Of a stretch of 64,000 nucleotides of DNA, positions 43,301 to 56,824 are shown piece after piece (within the stretch, counting starts at the first letter, position 1; each line of letters starts with the position of its first letter). This DNA comes from Choanephora cucurbitarum (taxonomy: Eukaryota > Mucoromycota > Mucoromycetes > Mucorales > Choanephoraceae). The notes beneath the pieces are model-generated. The model saw only the letters and a list, made by a program, of their open reading frames with translations, was not told the origin of the DNA and ran no database searches. A program made the position numbers and the translations under genes. The stretch spans positions 1-64,000 of the forward strand of contig JAIWNI010000034.1 of assembly GCA_025331435.1 (NCBI GenBank), written 5' to 3'.

Positions 43301-46300
43301 TTCTCGCAGTTCATCAGGTAGTGCTTCAAGGAATTCAATGTCGATACCAGTGCCTGAAATGTCTACAGGTTGGCCATGAATTTCGATTGTGGTGCGTTCA
43401 GTAGGAGCATTGTTGTCATTTGCACCAACTTCAGTCGACTGGGCAATTGCTTGGTTAGCATTATTGTTTTCGTTTGATTCGCTTGAGGCTTCAACCTCGG
43501 TAGCTCCAGCAGTGCTGCTATTAGCCTCATTAATGGCTGCTTCTTCGGCAGCTTTCTTTGCTTCTTCAGCAGCTTTCTTTGCTTCCTTCTCAAGACGCCA
43601 CTTCTCCTCTTCGGCCTTACGACGTTCTTCTTCTTCTTTGCGTCTCTGTTCTTGACGTCTTTTCTTTTCTTCTTCGCGTGCCTTCTTATCATCTTCGATA
43701 GCAATAGGAATTAAGATATTAAGGATTTCGTTTACCAAATTTAATGCCTTATCACTCAAGTTGGTACCGTACATCATGCGAGCCTCTTGATTCCAACGTT
43801 CGCCAGACGACATGGGTTGGAAATCATGTAAAATGACTAAGCCCTCTTGAACCTGATTATTTCCACTGCCTTGAGCATTATTAGTAGAGGTATGGTGGCC
43901 ATGGCCTATGTTGCCTAGGCTAGGGAAACGGTCAAATTCAATTGTACGCAACACACCTCCAGGCCCATGCTCAACATCAACTCGTAAAGGACCGGTTTGG
44001 TTGGCGGAGGGAGCATTAGTGAAAAGGTCCTCAAGCACGCGGACAGCGTTGCCTCCAATCATGTCTTCAAACTCATGCCAGTTACTTAAACCAGAAACAC
44101 GAGGAGGACGATGGCCAAAGGGTTCATCTAGCATACTACGGGCCGCATTACCGTTACCTGATTGACTGGCTGCATTATTAGACAACAAGGGATGTGTAAG
44201 CACATCTTCTTGACCATGTGTTCTACCTTGACCTCTAAGTGATCTTCCAACTAAATCAAATAGCAATCAAAGCTTAGATGTTTATCCTTTTCATTTCTTT
44301 TTAAGGAAGTCTTACCGCCCTCGAGCCATGAATGTCTTCCATTATGAAACCGTCTTCTAAAACCTGCAGGAATAATTGAGCGAGGACCTTCCAATTCATC
44401 ATCTTCAATCACAAGGTCATCTTGTAAGTCTGTGGGTAAGAAGGGTGTGTCAAGGTCTTCCGCATCAAGTAACACACCATCAGCAATGTCATTATCTGAG
44501 TCGCCATCCAAATTTTCGGAAGCATCATCAAAATCAGATAAAGCATCCATTTCGTCTTCCTATGATTGTTTTCAATGAAAAAAAAAGAACCTGGTTATGG
44601 AGTGCTGCATAGATTAAATTTAACCAGAGATTACCTCTTCGTAAGGATCCGTGATGTGTCGCATATGGCTCTGATTATCACGATCATCTCCTGTCTCAAT
44701 TACAGCTTCAGCGCGTACAATACCTGGTTCTTCTTCAATATCTTCCAAATGCCAAGTCATCTCGCGACCTCCTTCTTCTTCATCATCTTCATCGTCATCA
44801 TCAATCAATTGAGCTTCCGCGTCAATGTCATCAGAATTGTCGTCATCTTCATCCATTTCATCTGAGTCATATTCACCACCATGAATAATAGCCTCCATCT
44901 CTTCCACTGGTCCTTCATCATCACCTTCGCTCATGTCCGACAAGTCACTGCCGCTTTCTTCGTCATATCTATTTTTGAAAATGAGTAATTACAACATAAT
45001 GTCAATTACAAAAGAAAGCTGGTACTTTACTCTTCTTCTCCATCTACAGATGAGCCGAACATATCACTGTATTCACCACTATTGTATTCATCTTCGTCAA
45101 TGGCACTGCCTGCATCAAACATACCCAAAGCAGAGTTACGATAAAGATCAGGGGCTTGATCATTTTCATCTACTGAGGTGTTGGGCATATGTATGGCTTC
45201 TTCTGTAGTGTCCATCTTATCTTGATCGTCCTCTTCAGTATCAGTTGCATCGTCTGTTTTGATGGCTAATTTGGTCAACTGCTCCAGGGGCTTCAACATA
45301 GTATTTAAAATGATCTTTGAATGAGGGTAATTGATGTCCACATCACTAATAGCAGATGTCAAGACTGATACAAAGCCCTTGTCTAGCATAATCTTGGAAT
45401 TACTCAAAGCTACATCTTCTTTTTTGCTGTTGTTTTGAGTTTGGTTAAGGCCACCACCAAGTGAGCGAGGGATCGATGAACCCACATTAGGCCGGGCATT
45501 CAAAATACGATAGCAAAGGTCAGAAAGAGCAAGATACTTGGAGTACTTCGTAGAGGCTCCATCAGAAGAATTGATAGCTTCCTTAAATGCTCTCACAATA
45601 GCCTCCAACACATACTTGCGTACCTGAATAAGTTCATTCTTTTGTTGAGCTGTCAACTCTGTACTAGAAGAAGCATCGTATGACATAGCAACCAAAGTGG
45701 ATATAGTCCAAGTAGAAAGTCCTTGTTGTTTACGTGATTCTTCAGAGGAAGGGTTCAAATGATTGTAAGGCAACAAATCATTGATCAACATAGACACGAA
45801 TGAACGATGCTTGCCATCCAATGTGGTTGTGCGTTGGCCATTTTGCTTCTTACAAAAGTTGAAGATGTCGTACTTGCAAGAGGGGTAGGAAGAGATGAGT
45901 TCAACAAGACATTGGAGCAAGAACCCTGTGTAAACAAATTTGATGTTTTCTTGTTTCTTCTCTTCGTCTGTCAAAGGTTCTTTCTTGGCCGCTAATGCAG
46001 TTACTTCAGTACGAATAGTCATGATCTCATTTAAAAGATAGTAAACGACAGTTTCTGAAGAAGATGTTTGTTTAGTAACAGGCTGTTCTTCTTCTGCAGT
46101 CTTCTTCTCATCTTCTTGTTTTCTGAGCTTGATATGACGATTGATTTCAAACTCGTCGTAACGAGCCAATCGACAGATGTCTGTAGTCACATCAACAAAC
46201 GCAGAGGGATCGCGAAGAGCTACATGAGCATTGCTACGAACAAACGCGCTGATGTCCATATTGCGAGGTCGAGGGTTAGTAAACCAGTTAGTAATGACGT

Positions 46301-49300
46301 CTTTCATAGTACTCTTCAAAACAGCCATGCTCTCTACAATGTGACGTAGAATCAAGATGATGAAAGCTTGTTGACCTTGTAATCCTTCCAAGTTTGAACG
46401 AGGTTTAGCAAACAAGCGAGGGATACCACCAATATGAACAAAAAACAGAGCAGATTCATGGTTCTTGGTTAAACGGACAATCATACGTAAAACTGCATAC
46501 ATGTTATCACGCGTCAATGTGTTGCGGCTCAACAAAGAAACACAGCACTGTAATAGCTTTTCGCGCTGCTTTGCGGTTGTTTGTTGATCAGATGTTGTCT
46601 TGTTGTTGGTAACAGAAGGGGTGCTGGTGACATCTTCCATAGGATCATCTGTTCGACTGGTTTCATTGTCCTTATCCTCTTCATAGCCATGATTACTGTC
46701 GTCATCATCTGAGGATTGCGATCCAAACATGCGGCTACTTGCGTCTTTAGTAGCAGTCAGCTTGACCTTCTTGGGCTCATCTGCTTGTGAGATCAAAGCT
46801 TCTAATACCAAAAAAGCAGGTGCAGACCATACAGGCAAAGGTTGGTTTTCATCGGGGAAGTCCAACATGTCAAACAAGAAAGCAAAGCGACTAGATAGCT
46901 GACCCATGGCTCGTTGCATAGGACCTTCACGCAATAAAAGGGCTAATAAGCGAAGTCGACTACTCAATAAGGCAGACTGGTCTGACTGGCGAACATTGCT
47001 GATTTGATCAATCAACAAAGTGACGATACGAATCGAAGCATTGTTTGCTTTTGTCAGATTCTCATCTTCTAAAGAGATAGCTGGCTCGGCTTCGTGCTTG
47101 CTCAAGATAATCAATAGATCGCGAATGTCAAACACCAAATCGTCACGCTGATCTGCCAAAGTAATCAAAGACAAGGGCAGAGTGGTACAGAGATCTTGAC
47201 GAACTGTCTTCAGCTTTTCGATATTGCCTGAACTGGATCCTTGCTCGCCTTCTCGGGGACGGTTGTCTTCCTCTTCTTCATCATCTGTGTTGAAGACAAA
47301 GACGTTAGAAGGATTGGATAGTCCAAGTATGCTAGCTTCACTGTTGTATTGATTGTTTAGAGAATCAACAAAGTTGTCAATGACCTCCTCCATACGATGA
47401 TTTTCATCTTCTTCATCGTCATCATCATGACTATGGCGACCGTCCTCATCACTATCATCGCCTTCGTCATCATCATCGTCTTCATCATCATTGTCGTCAT
47501 CATCTTCATTATGTGCTTCAGTTGGTTGATCTTGGCGATTGTCGTCTTGATTGTTAGAGCTGCTATGAGCAGATGTTTCCGTAGATTGATTAGATGTTTC
47601 AGTATTAGGTGGGTAGTTTGGCAGCATGGGTGTAGGGTGACTAAATAGATAATCAACAGCACGAGAGACTTGATTGTTGCATCGAATCAAGGCTTGTTCT
47701 GCAGATTCTCGCATAAATCCCATATCCACTAAAGTCTGAATGTTACGTTCAGCAGCAACGACAGGAGTACGCAACAAAGTAAAAGGAGAAGTTGCAAGAG
47801 GTGAATTATAACTACCAAAGGGATCGTTACTGCCACTGGCGAAATGACGTGCGATAGAGCTAGCAGTTGAACTCTCTGTCAAAAGTCCGTTGCCTTCACC
47901 TTTCATGATCTGCTCGAATATTTTGATCAAAGCTTGATTGACAGGCTTAGAAAACAGATGGAATTCAGGAGACACCAAGTAATCTTTCAGAGGTACCAAA
48001 GATAGTTCCAGAGCCACAATCCATTCATAAGGATCAAAATAATCAGCGGCTTTTTTGTCCTTTTGAGTCATTGTACCGAGATAGGTTGAGTCCTTCAATG
48101 CTTTAGGTGAGCTGATATGCAGCAGAACGTTTAACAAGTGTTCCAGACAGATATTGATGCGTGCCAAAGTACTCTTGTTCTGTTCCTTTTGTTGATAAAG
48201 CTCTACAGCCGTATCCCAAATTTGCTTCAATTGCGTCAACAACATGGCAACATTGCCTTTCTTTTCAAAAGCAACTGCCAGAGGAGCCTGAAGTGAGGAC
48301 TGCGTGCGCTCATCGCGTAGCAAGAGTGAGCACATGGTATAGATAGAGCTGAAATAATCGTACTTGCATACAGATGCATCAGCTTTAACTACAGGGAGCC
48401 AGGTCATGTTGTTATAGAGGATATCTGAAACGTATTCAGCAAATTTGATAGTCTGTGACTTGGGTAATGTGTTGCCTGAGCGACGACTAACAGAAAGTTT
48501 GATGAGACATTGAAGCATAGGCGTCAGTAGTTGAGGGATTTCGTTCAAGAAAATCTTAAAGTGCTTGATGTTCATCATACGAGGATCCTTAGCAGAAGGC
48601 ACTTTCTCTGATACTGTCTTTTCTTCGTTTCCTTCTTCTGATGGTAGCGATGCGCTCTCTGGCAAGAGAGCAGTAGGTCCACGACGAATTCCTAAAGGAT
48701 GTTCCGAGTTACTACTCGTGCCTTTTTTGAGATTGGAAGCAGAGAGCGACTTGGCGTTATACCAATCAGAGGGCAATCCTTCTTTGAGTAAAAGGCCTTC
48801 CCATACCATGACTCGATTCAATCGGCCCAACTGACAGATCACGCTGTTTTCTTTGGGTTCAGATAGAAGCTCTGTAATCAAAGAGCTGGCGTTTTTACCG
48901 TGAGATAGAATAGAAGAGCAGCAAATGTTAGACAATAAGCCCACATAGCCATGTAATTGAATGAGTTGGCGCAAGATTTTGTTGCCCTTCTCTACCTTGC
49001 TGAGATCATTGGGGTTTGTATCAATTAAATCCAATAAGCGACTTTGGTCGTATTCTTCTTGGTTCTCTAAAATAAAGCCCAAGGATTCTTTGACCTTGGC
49101 AGCAATGGCCAAGATGGTCGGTAATGGGCTTACTTCAGTGATCATACGGAACAGGTAAGAGAGCGAATCTGAAGCGATGGTGACAGAAAAATTAGCAGGC
49201 AAGAGGGGGATCGTGAAGTAATCTAATAGTTTTTCGGGACATCCAGCTTCCACAAATTCTTTGATGTTCGACTGGTTCTGAAAGAGGCCTTCTAGGAATC

Positions 49301-51588
49301 GAGCGACCAGATCAATAAATGACACAATCAAACACTCTACTTTTTCAGGCTTTTCATTATCATTCTGTTCTGTTATTTCTTGACCAGGTAATCTTGTCTG
49401 CAATAGATGACCATCATCACTAGGTTTTCCAATACCATCCAGTTTATTGCCTTCCACCAGTACTTTCTCAATTAAGGCTGTGACACATTCGAACACTGAT
49501 TTTTTCAATGAAGGATGGTGGCGAATCAGTTCATCCATGGTAGATCCAAGGCCGGTTGCACTATCGACGTCCAATGGGTTGCGCAAGAAATCATCTGAAC
49601 TCATCAGTTCAAAAAAGTGAGGTAATGGATTCTCTTTGTTGAACATGTCTAAACCTTGAGCATTTAAACACATAGCGCCAAAGGCGTTGACAGCAGCCAT
49701 CAAAACTTCATTGTTGGGCGTTTCATAGACGGAGATGGTATGTAAGAATGTCTGTGGTAGCTTAGCTTCTTGAAGTATGGGTAAAGAAGTAGGTTCATTG
49801 TGAATCAAGGTGGTGCTGACATTGATGGCCAAACTGAAGATACTGTTACCAAACACACTAGGAGACTCCATGATGGATTTGAGAGAATAAGGTAGAGTAG
49901 AATCAATCAGATTACGAAGCCCATCTGCCGTGCCTGATGATTCCATCATACGACAAAGAAACTTGAGCATCGGCTTGATGACAGCCAACCGCTCAAAGAG
50001 AGGAGATGTGATACAATGGTCAACTTCTGTCTTAATACGATGCAAGAGTGTATCCAGACCCTGCGCATTGCAAAAAGCAGAAAATGAAGTAGAGAATGAA
50101 TTGACAATAGTGTCCAACAAGCCTACAACAGAGGCAATTCCTTTTAATTGAGGGTAATCGTAGTTGCCTACAATTTGGACAAGAATAGGGATGATGCCTG
50201 CAGACATCAACATTTGACCACCTGGCTGTGTCTGAAGTAAGTAGGCTATGAAAGCATACATAGCATCTGCAAATGAGTAAGGAAATGGCTCGTTGGCATT
50301 GATCTTTCTCAATATTTGCATTAATGGACCATGGTTGGCCGATGCATTGACTGCTGTCACTACTTCAGATAATTTATTTCTATGTCTTGATATGCCATCT
50401 AAAGCATACAAGGCATATGTTTGAATGCGCTATCATAAAGTCAGTCAAATGAATGGTGATGAATAGTAACAAGCTTCTTACCAAGTCTACTTGATTATCA
50501 GGCGAAATGAGTTCCGTCAACTGTGGAATCAAATAAGGCTCATAAATGAACACTTTGTTTTGTGCTGTGGATTCAGAGACAGAATGAGCTAAGAGAACAA
50601 TAGATATATTGTAAGTATATCAGTACGCACATATACAAAAATGAAGAAACTTACACATAATGGCAATGGCCAAAATACGAATGCTCAGCATTTGTTTCCT
50701 CTTCTCAAGTTCAGTCATATGCTTTGCAATACGAATTCGATTAGCCAGTTCAAAATGGTATTCTTTAGGCACATCAAACTCCTGAACCAGTTTGGAAAAG
50801 ACTTGCATATCATTTGCTTGTTCATGAGACATATTAGCAGTGACAACTTGGTGTCCTTCTTTGGAGGATGGATTGCTGTTTGCTGTGCGATAAAATTGAA
50901 GATTTAAAGTCATCATTTTAGGTGTAACCTCTAGATCCTCCTTTGCAATACGTAAGATATCAACCGGAGCATGATGCCAGCCTCGGGCTAATTCAATGAT
51001 TTTATCTTGAGGTGCAACAAATGAGGTACGAATAGCTTTTGGATTGGTGATACGTTGAGCAGGTCGAATCATAAAATGAAGTACTGATTCTAGTACGTCC
51101 ATATCAAACGTATTAAGTAACATGGATAAATGCTAAATATAAAATGTAAGTTAGACTTGTAAGGAGTGTTGTGATAGTCTTGTTTCTTTACTTCGTAAGA
51201 GTTATATATGTTTCTATTTGTACAGTTTTCAAATAAGGTGCGCGAAAGTTCAATAATGGATAATACAAGTGTCTTGTGTTGTTGAGTAAATGGGGTTGTT
51301 TGAATCTCTTTTAAGTTGTATTCTGTACATATTCTTGCCAAGATCGAGTCGAATCTGTCAAGAACAGCAACCCAGTAGAACAAGTCACCTCTGGCATAAG
51401 GCCAGTTGACTAGTTTCTGGACTAAAGTGGAGATGTGATCTTCTGCATCTGTCTCGAGCTGTTTGATCAACTCACTGAGCTGACGTGGCTATAGTATATC
51501 TTTAATCAATTCTCACATTTGTTACTCTATCTTGTATCAAACTTACTAAGGGTGCAAGCTTTTTTGAGGAAGTCTTTTTAATTTTCAT
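40324..51588 (-). CDS. TOM1: HECT E3 ubiquitin ligase Tom1/HUWE1
   Basis: Nine minus-strand exons (51547-51588, 51192-51488, 50655-51132, 50482-50588, 45031-50429, 44635-44968, 44316-44559, 43093-44250, 40324-43019) give 3,584 residues, between yeast Tom1 (about 3,270) and human HUWE1 (about 4,370). The order is: N-terminal armadillo-like DUF908/DUF913 region (about 1-900), UBA domain (about 1200-1240, LVDMGFMRESAEQALIRCNN), a long Asp/Glu-rich stretch (about 1255-1350), and a second acidic block around 2110-2300. Two DUF4414-type motifs follow (EFLEALPDELREEV, EFLDALPPEIREEV), then the HECT domain in the last 350 residues. The catalytic cysteine is Cys3551 (SAHTCFNQVDLP). It conjugates ubiquitin to excess ribosomal proteins, histones and other substrates. 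It is divergent from RMD5. No break was found. Confidence 0.95.
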
Positions 51589-52244
51589 GATAATGAGCTC
51601 AAATTGGATAATAAACTTTGTTGTATGTATAGTCTTTTTTTTTTCTCCTTATTCTTTCGTTGTTGTTGCAAATATATATATAGAGAGAGAAATTCTACAG
51701 CAGAATATAAGTAATTAGTCTCAACATAGAAAAAAAGAGGACTAAACAAAGAAGCTAGCTTACACTCTATAGAAGAATAGATACAGTTTATGAGCTATTC
51801 AACCTGAGCGGGTATTCAACAAAAGAGGAAAAAGAAAGAAAGAAAAGAGAGAGAGAGAAAAAATAATACGCATCGACACGACGCGCGGGATCAAACGCCT
51901 CTAAGAAAAAAAAAGGAGTTTTAAAATGTACGTCATGAGTCGAAATAACTATTGATTTATAGAGTCAATCTATCTTTTCTGCTTTCTTCCATTCTAATGA
52001 TTATTTCTGCATTTCGTTTAGGCAACAATGTCATACAACAAAGGACAAAAGAAGTGCTGTAATTTTAGCTCAGCTACCTATTCTTTCTTTCTAATAGTCT
52101 TCTCAATTCAATTTTTTTAAGCTTTTCATGCAAAGATGGCTTACTTGAATGCATTCGTTACTTGCGGAGTTTAGTTGAGTTAGCTGTGCATTTCTTTTTT
52201 TTTTTATCAAATTCTTTTTCTCTCGCTTTATTTATTTATCTATC
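51589..52244. promoter_or_regulatory. Shared promoter of TOM1 and RMD5
   Basis: This 656-base divergent intergenic region has AG-rich runs (about 51830-51860) and a GC-rich octamer GACGCGCG (51880-51887) that stands out in AT-rich DNA. The same octamer occurs 76 bases upstream of the UBP6 ATG (55748-55755). Confidence 0.4.
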
Positions 52245-53700
52245 ATGAACGGTATTCTCAACTCTTGTCAAGACATGCAGAAGAAACAGTCTGCTATGCA
52301 AGATACAGTATTAAATAAACTGGCTTCTTTCAGACAAGTACTAGAAGCTAAAAAGCAAGAAGTCAGTCAAGGTAAAGTTGCTTTCTTCTTCTCTCTTTAT
52401 AACCCGTATTAAGTAAAATAAATCAGATTATAGTCCCCATCAAAGCTTTCTACAGATACAAGAGCAATCAAAACAACTTTCGTTTCAAAAGCCTCAAAAA
52501 GAATTTCAAAGTGCCTTGTCTAAACTAAGCAAAGAGATAGATAGAGTAAAGCATAAAAGAAAAACATTTAACAGCTGATTCTAAAGGAGATTTTTTTTTC
52601 TAACTATCTAGAAATTTAAGCAAGACATATCTGTTATCCATCATCCAGAGGCATTTGCAGGCAAGCAGGATGTACTTTATAGAGCACTTGCTCTTCATTT
52701 TATTCGACAAGGACATTTTGAACTTTGCGATGAGTTCATGAACGAATCAGATATTGCCATTGACGATCCATTACGAGAAACAGTAGAGCAACTCAAAAAC
52801 GAATTTGAACAGATGTATACTGTTTTGAACAAAATGGAACAAGAAAAAGACCTTGAGCCTGCTATTCAGTAAGGATTCAAAAAGTTATAGCAATTGAGGA
52901 AGAAAGGTATTGACTCTTAAATATTTAGATGGGCTAACGAGCATCAACAGGAACTTAAAGGATTATCAAGTACCTTAGGATTCAATTTACATCGTATGCG
53001 ATTCATTCAGCTCCTGACTTCTACAGATCCTATCACTGCTGTTCGTTATGGGCAACAGCATTTCAATACTTATGGCGATAAGCATTATTCAGGCAAGTCC
53101 ATACATGATATGGATATAGATAATCATATTGATAGTCATAACGGTGCTTGTAGAGATAAAGCGATTGATGACAGCTACATTATTCAGTCAGAATCTATCA
53201 TCATCGCGCTATGCTGATCTCTGTTCATCTGATAATTGGAACAACATCAAACAAGAGTTTCAACGAGATTTTTGTTCGCTTTTGAAAATAAGTGCTCAAA
53301 GCCCATTGTATACAAGGTAAAGTTATGCACATAGACAGAGAATGTGACATCCATCTTAAGGCCTGTTGATAGTGTGTATGTGGGTACAACAGCATTACCA
53401 GTGATCATGAAATTATATACCATCATGTCAAGCAAAAAGACAGAATGGAGTGCTCAGAATGAGTTGCCAGTGGAAATTCCGTTAAGTGAAGAACTCAGGT
53501 ATCATTCTGTTTTTGCCTGTCCTGTTTCTAAAGAACAAGCAACAGACACAAATCCCCCTATGATGATGCCTTGTGGGCATGTGGTCTGTAAAGAGAGCTT
53601 AACACGACTCTCTCGAAGTAGCAGGGCTGCTTCGCGTTTCAAATGTCCTTATTGCCCAACCGAATCTTCTATTGATCAAGCTGTTCAAGTTTATTTTTAA
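52245..53700 (+). CDS. RMD5: GID/CTLH complex RING E3 ligase Rmd5 (RMND5)
   Basis: Exons 52245-52371, 52427-52545, 52612-52868, 52929-53092, 53154-53316 and 53373-53700 give 385 residues. The N-terminal half has a coiled coil, and LYRALALHFIRQGHFELCDEF begins the LisH/CTLH region. CRA-type helices follow (FIQLL..., YGQQHF...EIKRLM). The C-terminus carries the degenerate RING of this family: Cys326, Cys344, His346, Cys349, Cys368 and Cys371 (CPVSKEQ ... MMMPCGHVVC ... FKCPYCPTE). Rmd5 is a catalytic subunit of the GID complex, which ubiquitinates gluconeogenic enzymes when glucose returns. The fourth intron has a GC donor (53093-53153) and is required to keep the frame. The stop is 16 bases from that of UBP6. 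Confidence 0.93.
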
Positions 53701-53716
53701 TGACAATAAAATTTTT

Positions 53717-55672
53717 TTAATTCAACTTTTTAGCTCTGTATAACACAATATAGGCAGTATGCCAATCACCACCACCATCAAGACGTTCAATGTCAGCATC
53801 TTGAAGGATAGATACTTTATCGTCATCAAACTTATGCCATTCATTGTCTGCCTTCTTGACCCAAGCAATGTAGTGACCAGAATCAGCAGATCGACCTACA
53901 TGTGTCAAAACAGCAGCTAATTCGTATTGACCGGTGGGATTGCAACCAACATCATTGATTAGCTCAGGATCTAAATAATCCTTCCAATCCACTTCTTCTT
54001 CTGTTGTTGTTGTTTCCATAGGTGTAGAAGAAGAAGCTTCATCGTTGTTCATCTTGCGACGCTTTTCTTCTCTTTCTTTAGCTACCTTTTGATCAGCCAC
54101 TTGCTTTAATTTCAACTTGGCCTTGCTGAACTTGTTTTGCAATTCAGGTGTACAGAGTTCAGTAGCATCGAACTCAAGAGGGAATTTAACTTTACGTAGA
54201 ATCTTGGCCTTTACTTGTTCTTGAGGCTTCCAAAAGAATCTGACAAACTGAACAGGTAAATATTGAGGAAGACGGGTGACACGTGATTTACGCTGGTACT
54301 TGGCTGTGCGGTTCAATGTAGGTGAATTCTTTTCTAGTTCTTCATTTAAGGATTCTAAAATACCGTTGATCATATAATTGATGTCTAATAAAGGCAAGTT
54401 GGGTGGAATATCTCTGTTATTACTGTTTCTATGCATGCATTTGAAAGGTCAAAATGAACTTACTTATAGAAATATGACAACTTAATTTAGTGAAACTATC
54501 TTTAGTAACCACCTTTTCTTCTTCAGGAGCCTCTTCACATAATGTTCTAAGATATAAAAAAAAAAAGAAATGAGCATCTTTTGTCTCAAAAGAGAGTCTG
54601 AATAGAGTTTACTTTACTCAGTTTGCAATTCACCTGTCATGTAACGTTCAATGAAGTTCTTCTCATTTTCGTCTTTGGGCAATTTAGCCTTCAAGACAGA
54701 TACAAGCTCACTCCAACATTCTTCAGCATCTTGTTGCATAGGAATTCCGCCTTGGCCTGTTTGAGAAAATTGAGGGAACGATTGACGTAACATCTAGATA
54801 AAAGATGTGAATACCAACCTGCCTCTCTCTCTTTTAAAAACTCAACCCTACCTGCCAAAACACAAGGGGAGGGAACCCATCAGCAGCCTTGTTTAAGTTG
54901 GTATACAAATCGCGAAGACTGGCTACTAAATTTCCTCTGTTGTCAACACCATTCAAACCACCTTGATACTCTTGTAAAGAGGTCTGAAGTTCTGGCATAG
55001 CACGCATGCATTGCAAAGTAGCATTCTAATTTTCTCTTTTTCTTTAGACAACATACAACTTTTGCCTTTTCTTTCTATTTACCATATAACACGTGTTACC
55101 AAGATTCTCCAATCCGGGAGGAATATCCAGCTAGAAACAAGTGGTCAATATAAGACAACTCTGGTACTAAAAACAATAATGGGTGACTTACGACTTCAGC
55201 TACTTGAGAATCAGTCATGTCTTCAATAAACTGAACTGGTTTTGGTGGAGGTTTGGGGAGCTCGCCTGCAGTACCCATCATCATAAAACTATGACCCTGA
55301 TTGACACTCGTTTGTTAATGTCTTGTTATTCTTTGTTGATTGAAATAGCTCACCTCTTTCAAACCCAATTTGTTTAAATCAGTTGTGTCCTTCAACAAAC
55401 AAAAGTCAATAAAGGACTGCACATACATATAGCTACAGCAAAAAGTTACCTTTAAAATACCACCCTTGACCATAATCTTTTGGCGCTCAGGAGGAACGCC
55501 TGTTTGTGAATAGATCTGAGTCTTGAAGAGTTCAGGAGATTCATCTGTGTCTATTTATGCGTAGTTTATTCATTAGTAAAAGTTTCATTGTCAGGATGAG
55601 TATTTATTTACCTAATTCCAAGTTATCAAACTTCTTTCCGTTCCACTTGACAGTAACGTTGATCTTGGGCAT
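53717..55672 (-). CDS. UBP6: Proteasome-associated deubiquitinase Ubp6 (USP14)
   Basis: Nine exons (55612-55672, 55450-55550, 55354-55389, 55192-55296, 55083-55130, 54852-55025, 54618-54793, 54464-54546, 53717-54384) give 483 residues, near yeast Ubp6 (499). The N-terminal ubiquitin-like domain (MPKINVTVKWNGKKFDNLEL to about 80) docks on the proteasome subunit Rpn1. The USP domain has its catalytic cysteine in NLGNTCYMN (Cys115) and the His box DSGHYIAWVKK (His432) with FDDDKVS after it. QQDAEECW and RLPQYLPVQFVRFFWK are family blocks. It trims ubiquitin from substrates at the proteasome. One exon is only 36 nt. For the last intron I used the acceptor at 54385-54386: a nearer acceptor would break the frame, and this choice restores the CHIS-x3-NYM spacing of the family. 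Confidence 0.95.
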
Positions 55673-56824
55673 AGTGATTTAAACAAAAAAACAATAAAGA
55701 AAGAAAGAAAGAAAGAGATGTGTCAAAAACCGAGAGAGAAAAAGGGGGACGCGCGTTGTATGTTGATATCTTCTCCGTCTCAAGCAGATTGTCGTATCCC
55801 TTCTCCTTTTTAGCTCCGCTTTGCTTTTCGCATTAAGCTTGTTAAGGCGTATATGATTAACACTACTGGTGTCATTCCTTCATTTGGAGAATAAAGCTTG
55901 TTTTTTAGGATTATGTCAAGCCTTAGAAAACAATCACTTCATAGATTGGCCTACCCTCAAAGAACAATAAATTTTAGTCTGTCTAAGCTACGTTGAGCTA
56001 ACTCAACATTAATCAGCATTGATTTTCTTGCAAAGACATGAATTTGAAAATAACAGTACCTGAGATTGAACGAGTTTCCGAGTATGTTGGTTCCTTTCTA
56101 GTCTCTTTTACGCTCTTTTTTTGCCTTATTCGCCTATTTTGAATGTCTCCTTTAAGCACTTATAGAGATCCATAAATACTGCCATTTGTCTTTAAACCAC
56201 TAGTGCTCTTCTGATTGACTTTTTGGGACAATACGCTTGTTGTTCGAGACATAACCAGAAGAATGATCCGTTCTGCTCTCTTTGAGGGTTTCATGTGATT
56301 TATCGTGCAAGTGCAAACTTGGTGATTTTCCCTTGTAAGAGCTTCAACTAGTGCTCTACTTTGCTCGTGAGGATAGAGACAAGCGCAAAAAAAGACTTTC
56401 ATGTTCCACTCGAAAATCATGGCAATCATTCTCTACAAATTCAGGTTAGCCAAGTATCCCAAAGAATGACAACATCTAATCCTACTCTCACTTTGTACCA
56501 GCGGACAATCCTGTCAATGGCAGGCACGGGCCAATACTACGTTTCATAGTGTCATGTGTGCCCTCAACACAGCTTGTTGATATGAGAGTGGGCATTGGCA
56601 TAATAGCTGCCTCATTAAACTTCAGATTGCAGCACACTATTCAAGCAGTTGAAAGATGTTCTTTGAATCAATTATAAAAATGTCAAGGATAGCTTTACAG
56701 ATACAGCTACTCAATACAGATTTTCTTTATGTCTATCTAAATGAGAAAAGTCAGTGTATGACTTTTTAGCATCTTTGTATTCCCTCTTTGGAGCGCATGG
56801 ACTGCCAACATCAAGAGTCGAGAT
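55673..56824. other. UBP6 promoter and non-coding or decayed sequence
   Basis: The first 90 bases hold purine-rich runs and the octamer GACGCGCG (55748-55755). From about 56160 to 56560 there are short frames on both strands (for example KVFFCACLYPHEQS on the minus strand) that may be further remains of the decayed gene at 56825-57367, but none is long or clear enough to call. Confidence 0.4.

Noticed and set aside
43363..43704. Lys/Arg-rich minus-strand frame of 113 codons
   Set aside because: Shadow of the EEEK-rich linker of TOM1 in another frame.
54385..54436. Extending the last UBP6 exon to an ATG at 54436
   Set aside because: The strong upstream donor (GTAAGT) is in the wrong phase for any acceptor there. 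The acceptor at 54385-54386 fits both the phase and the family spacing.
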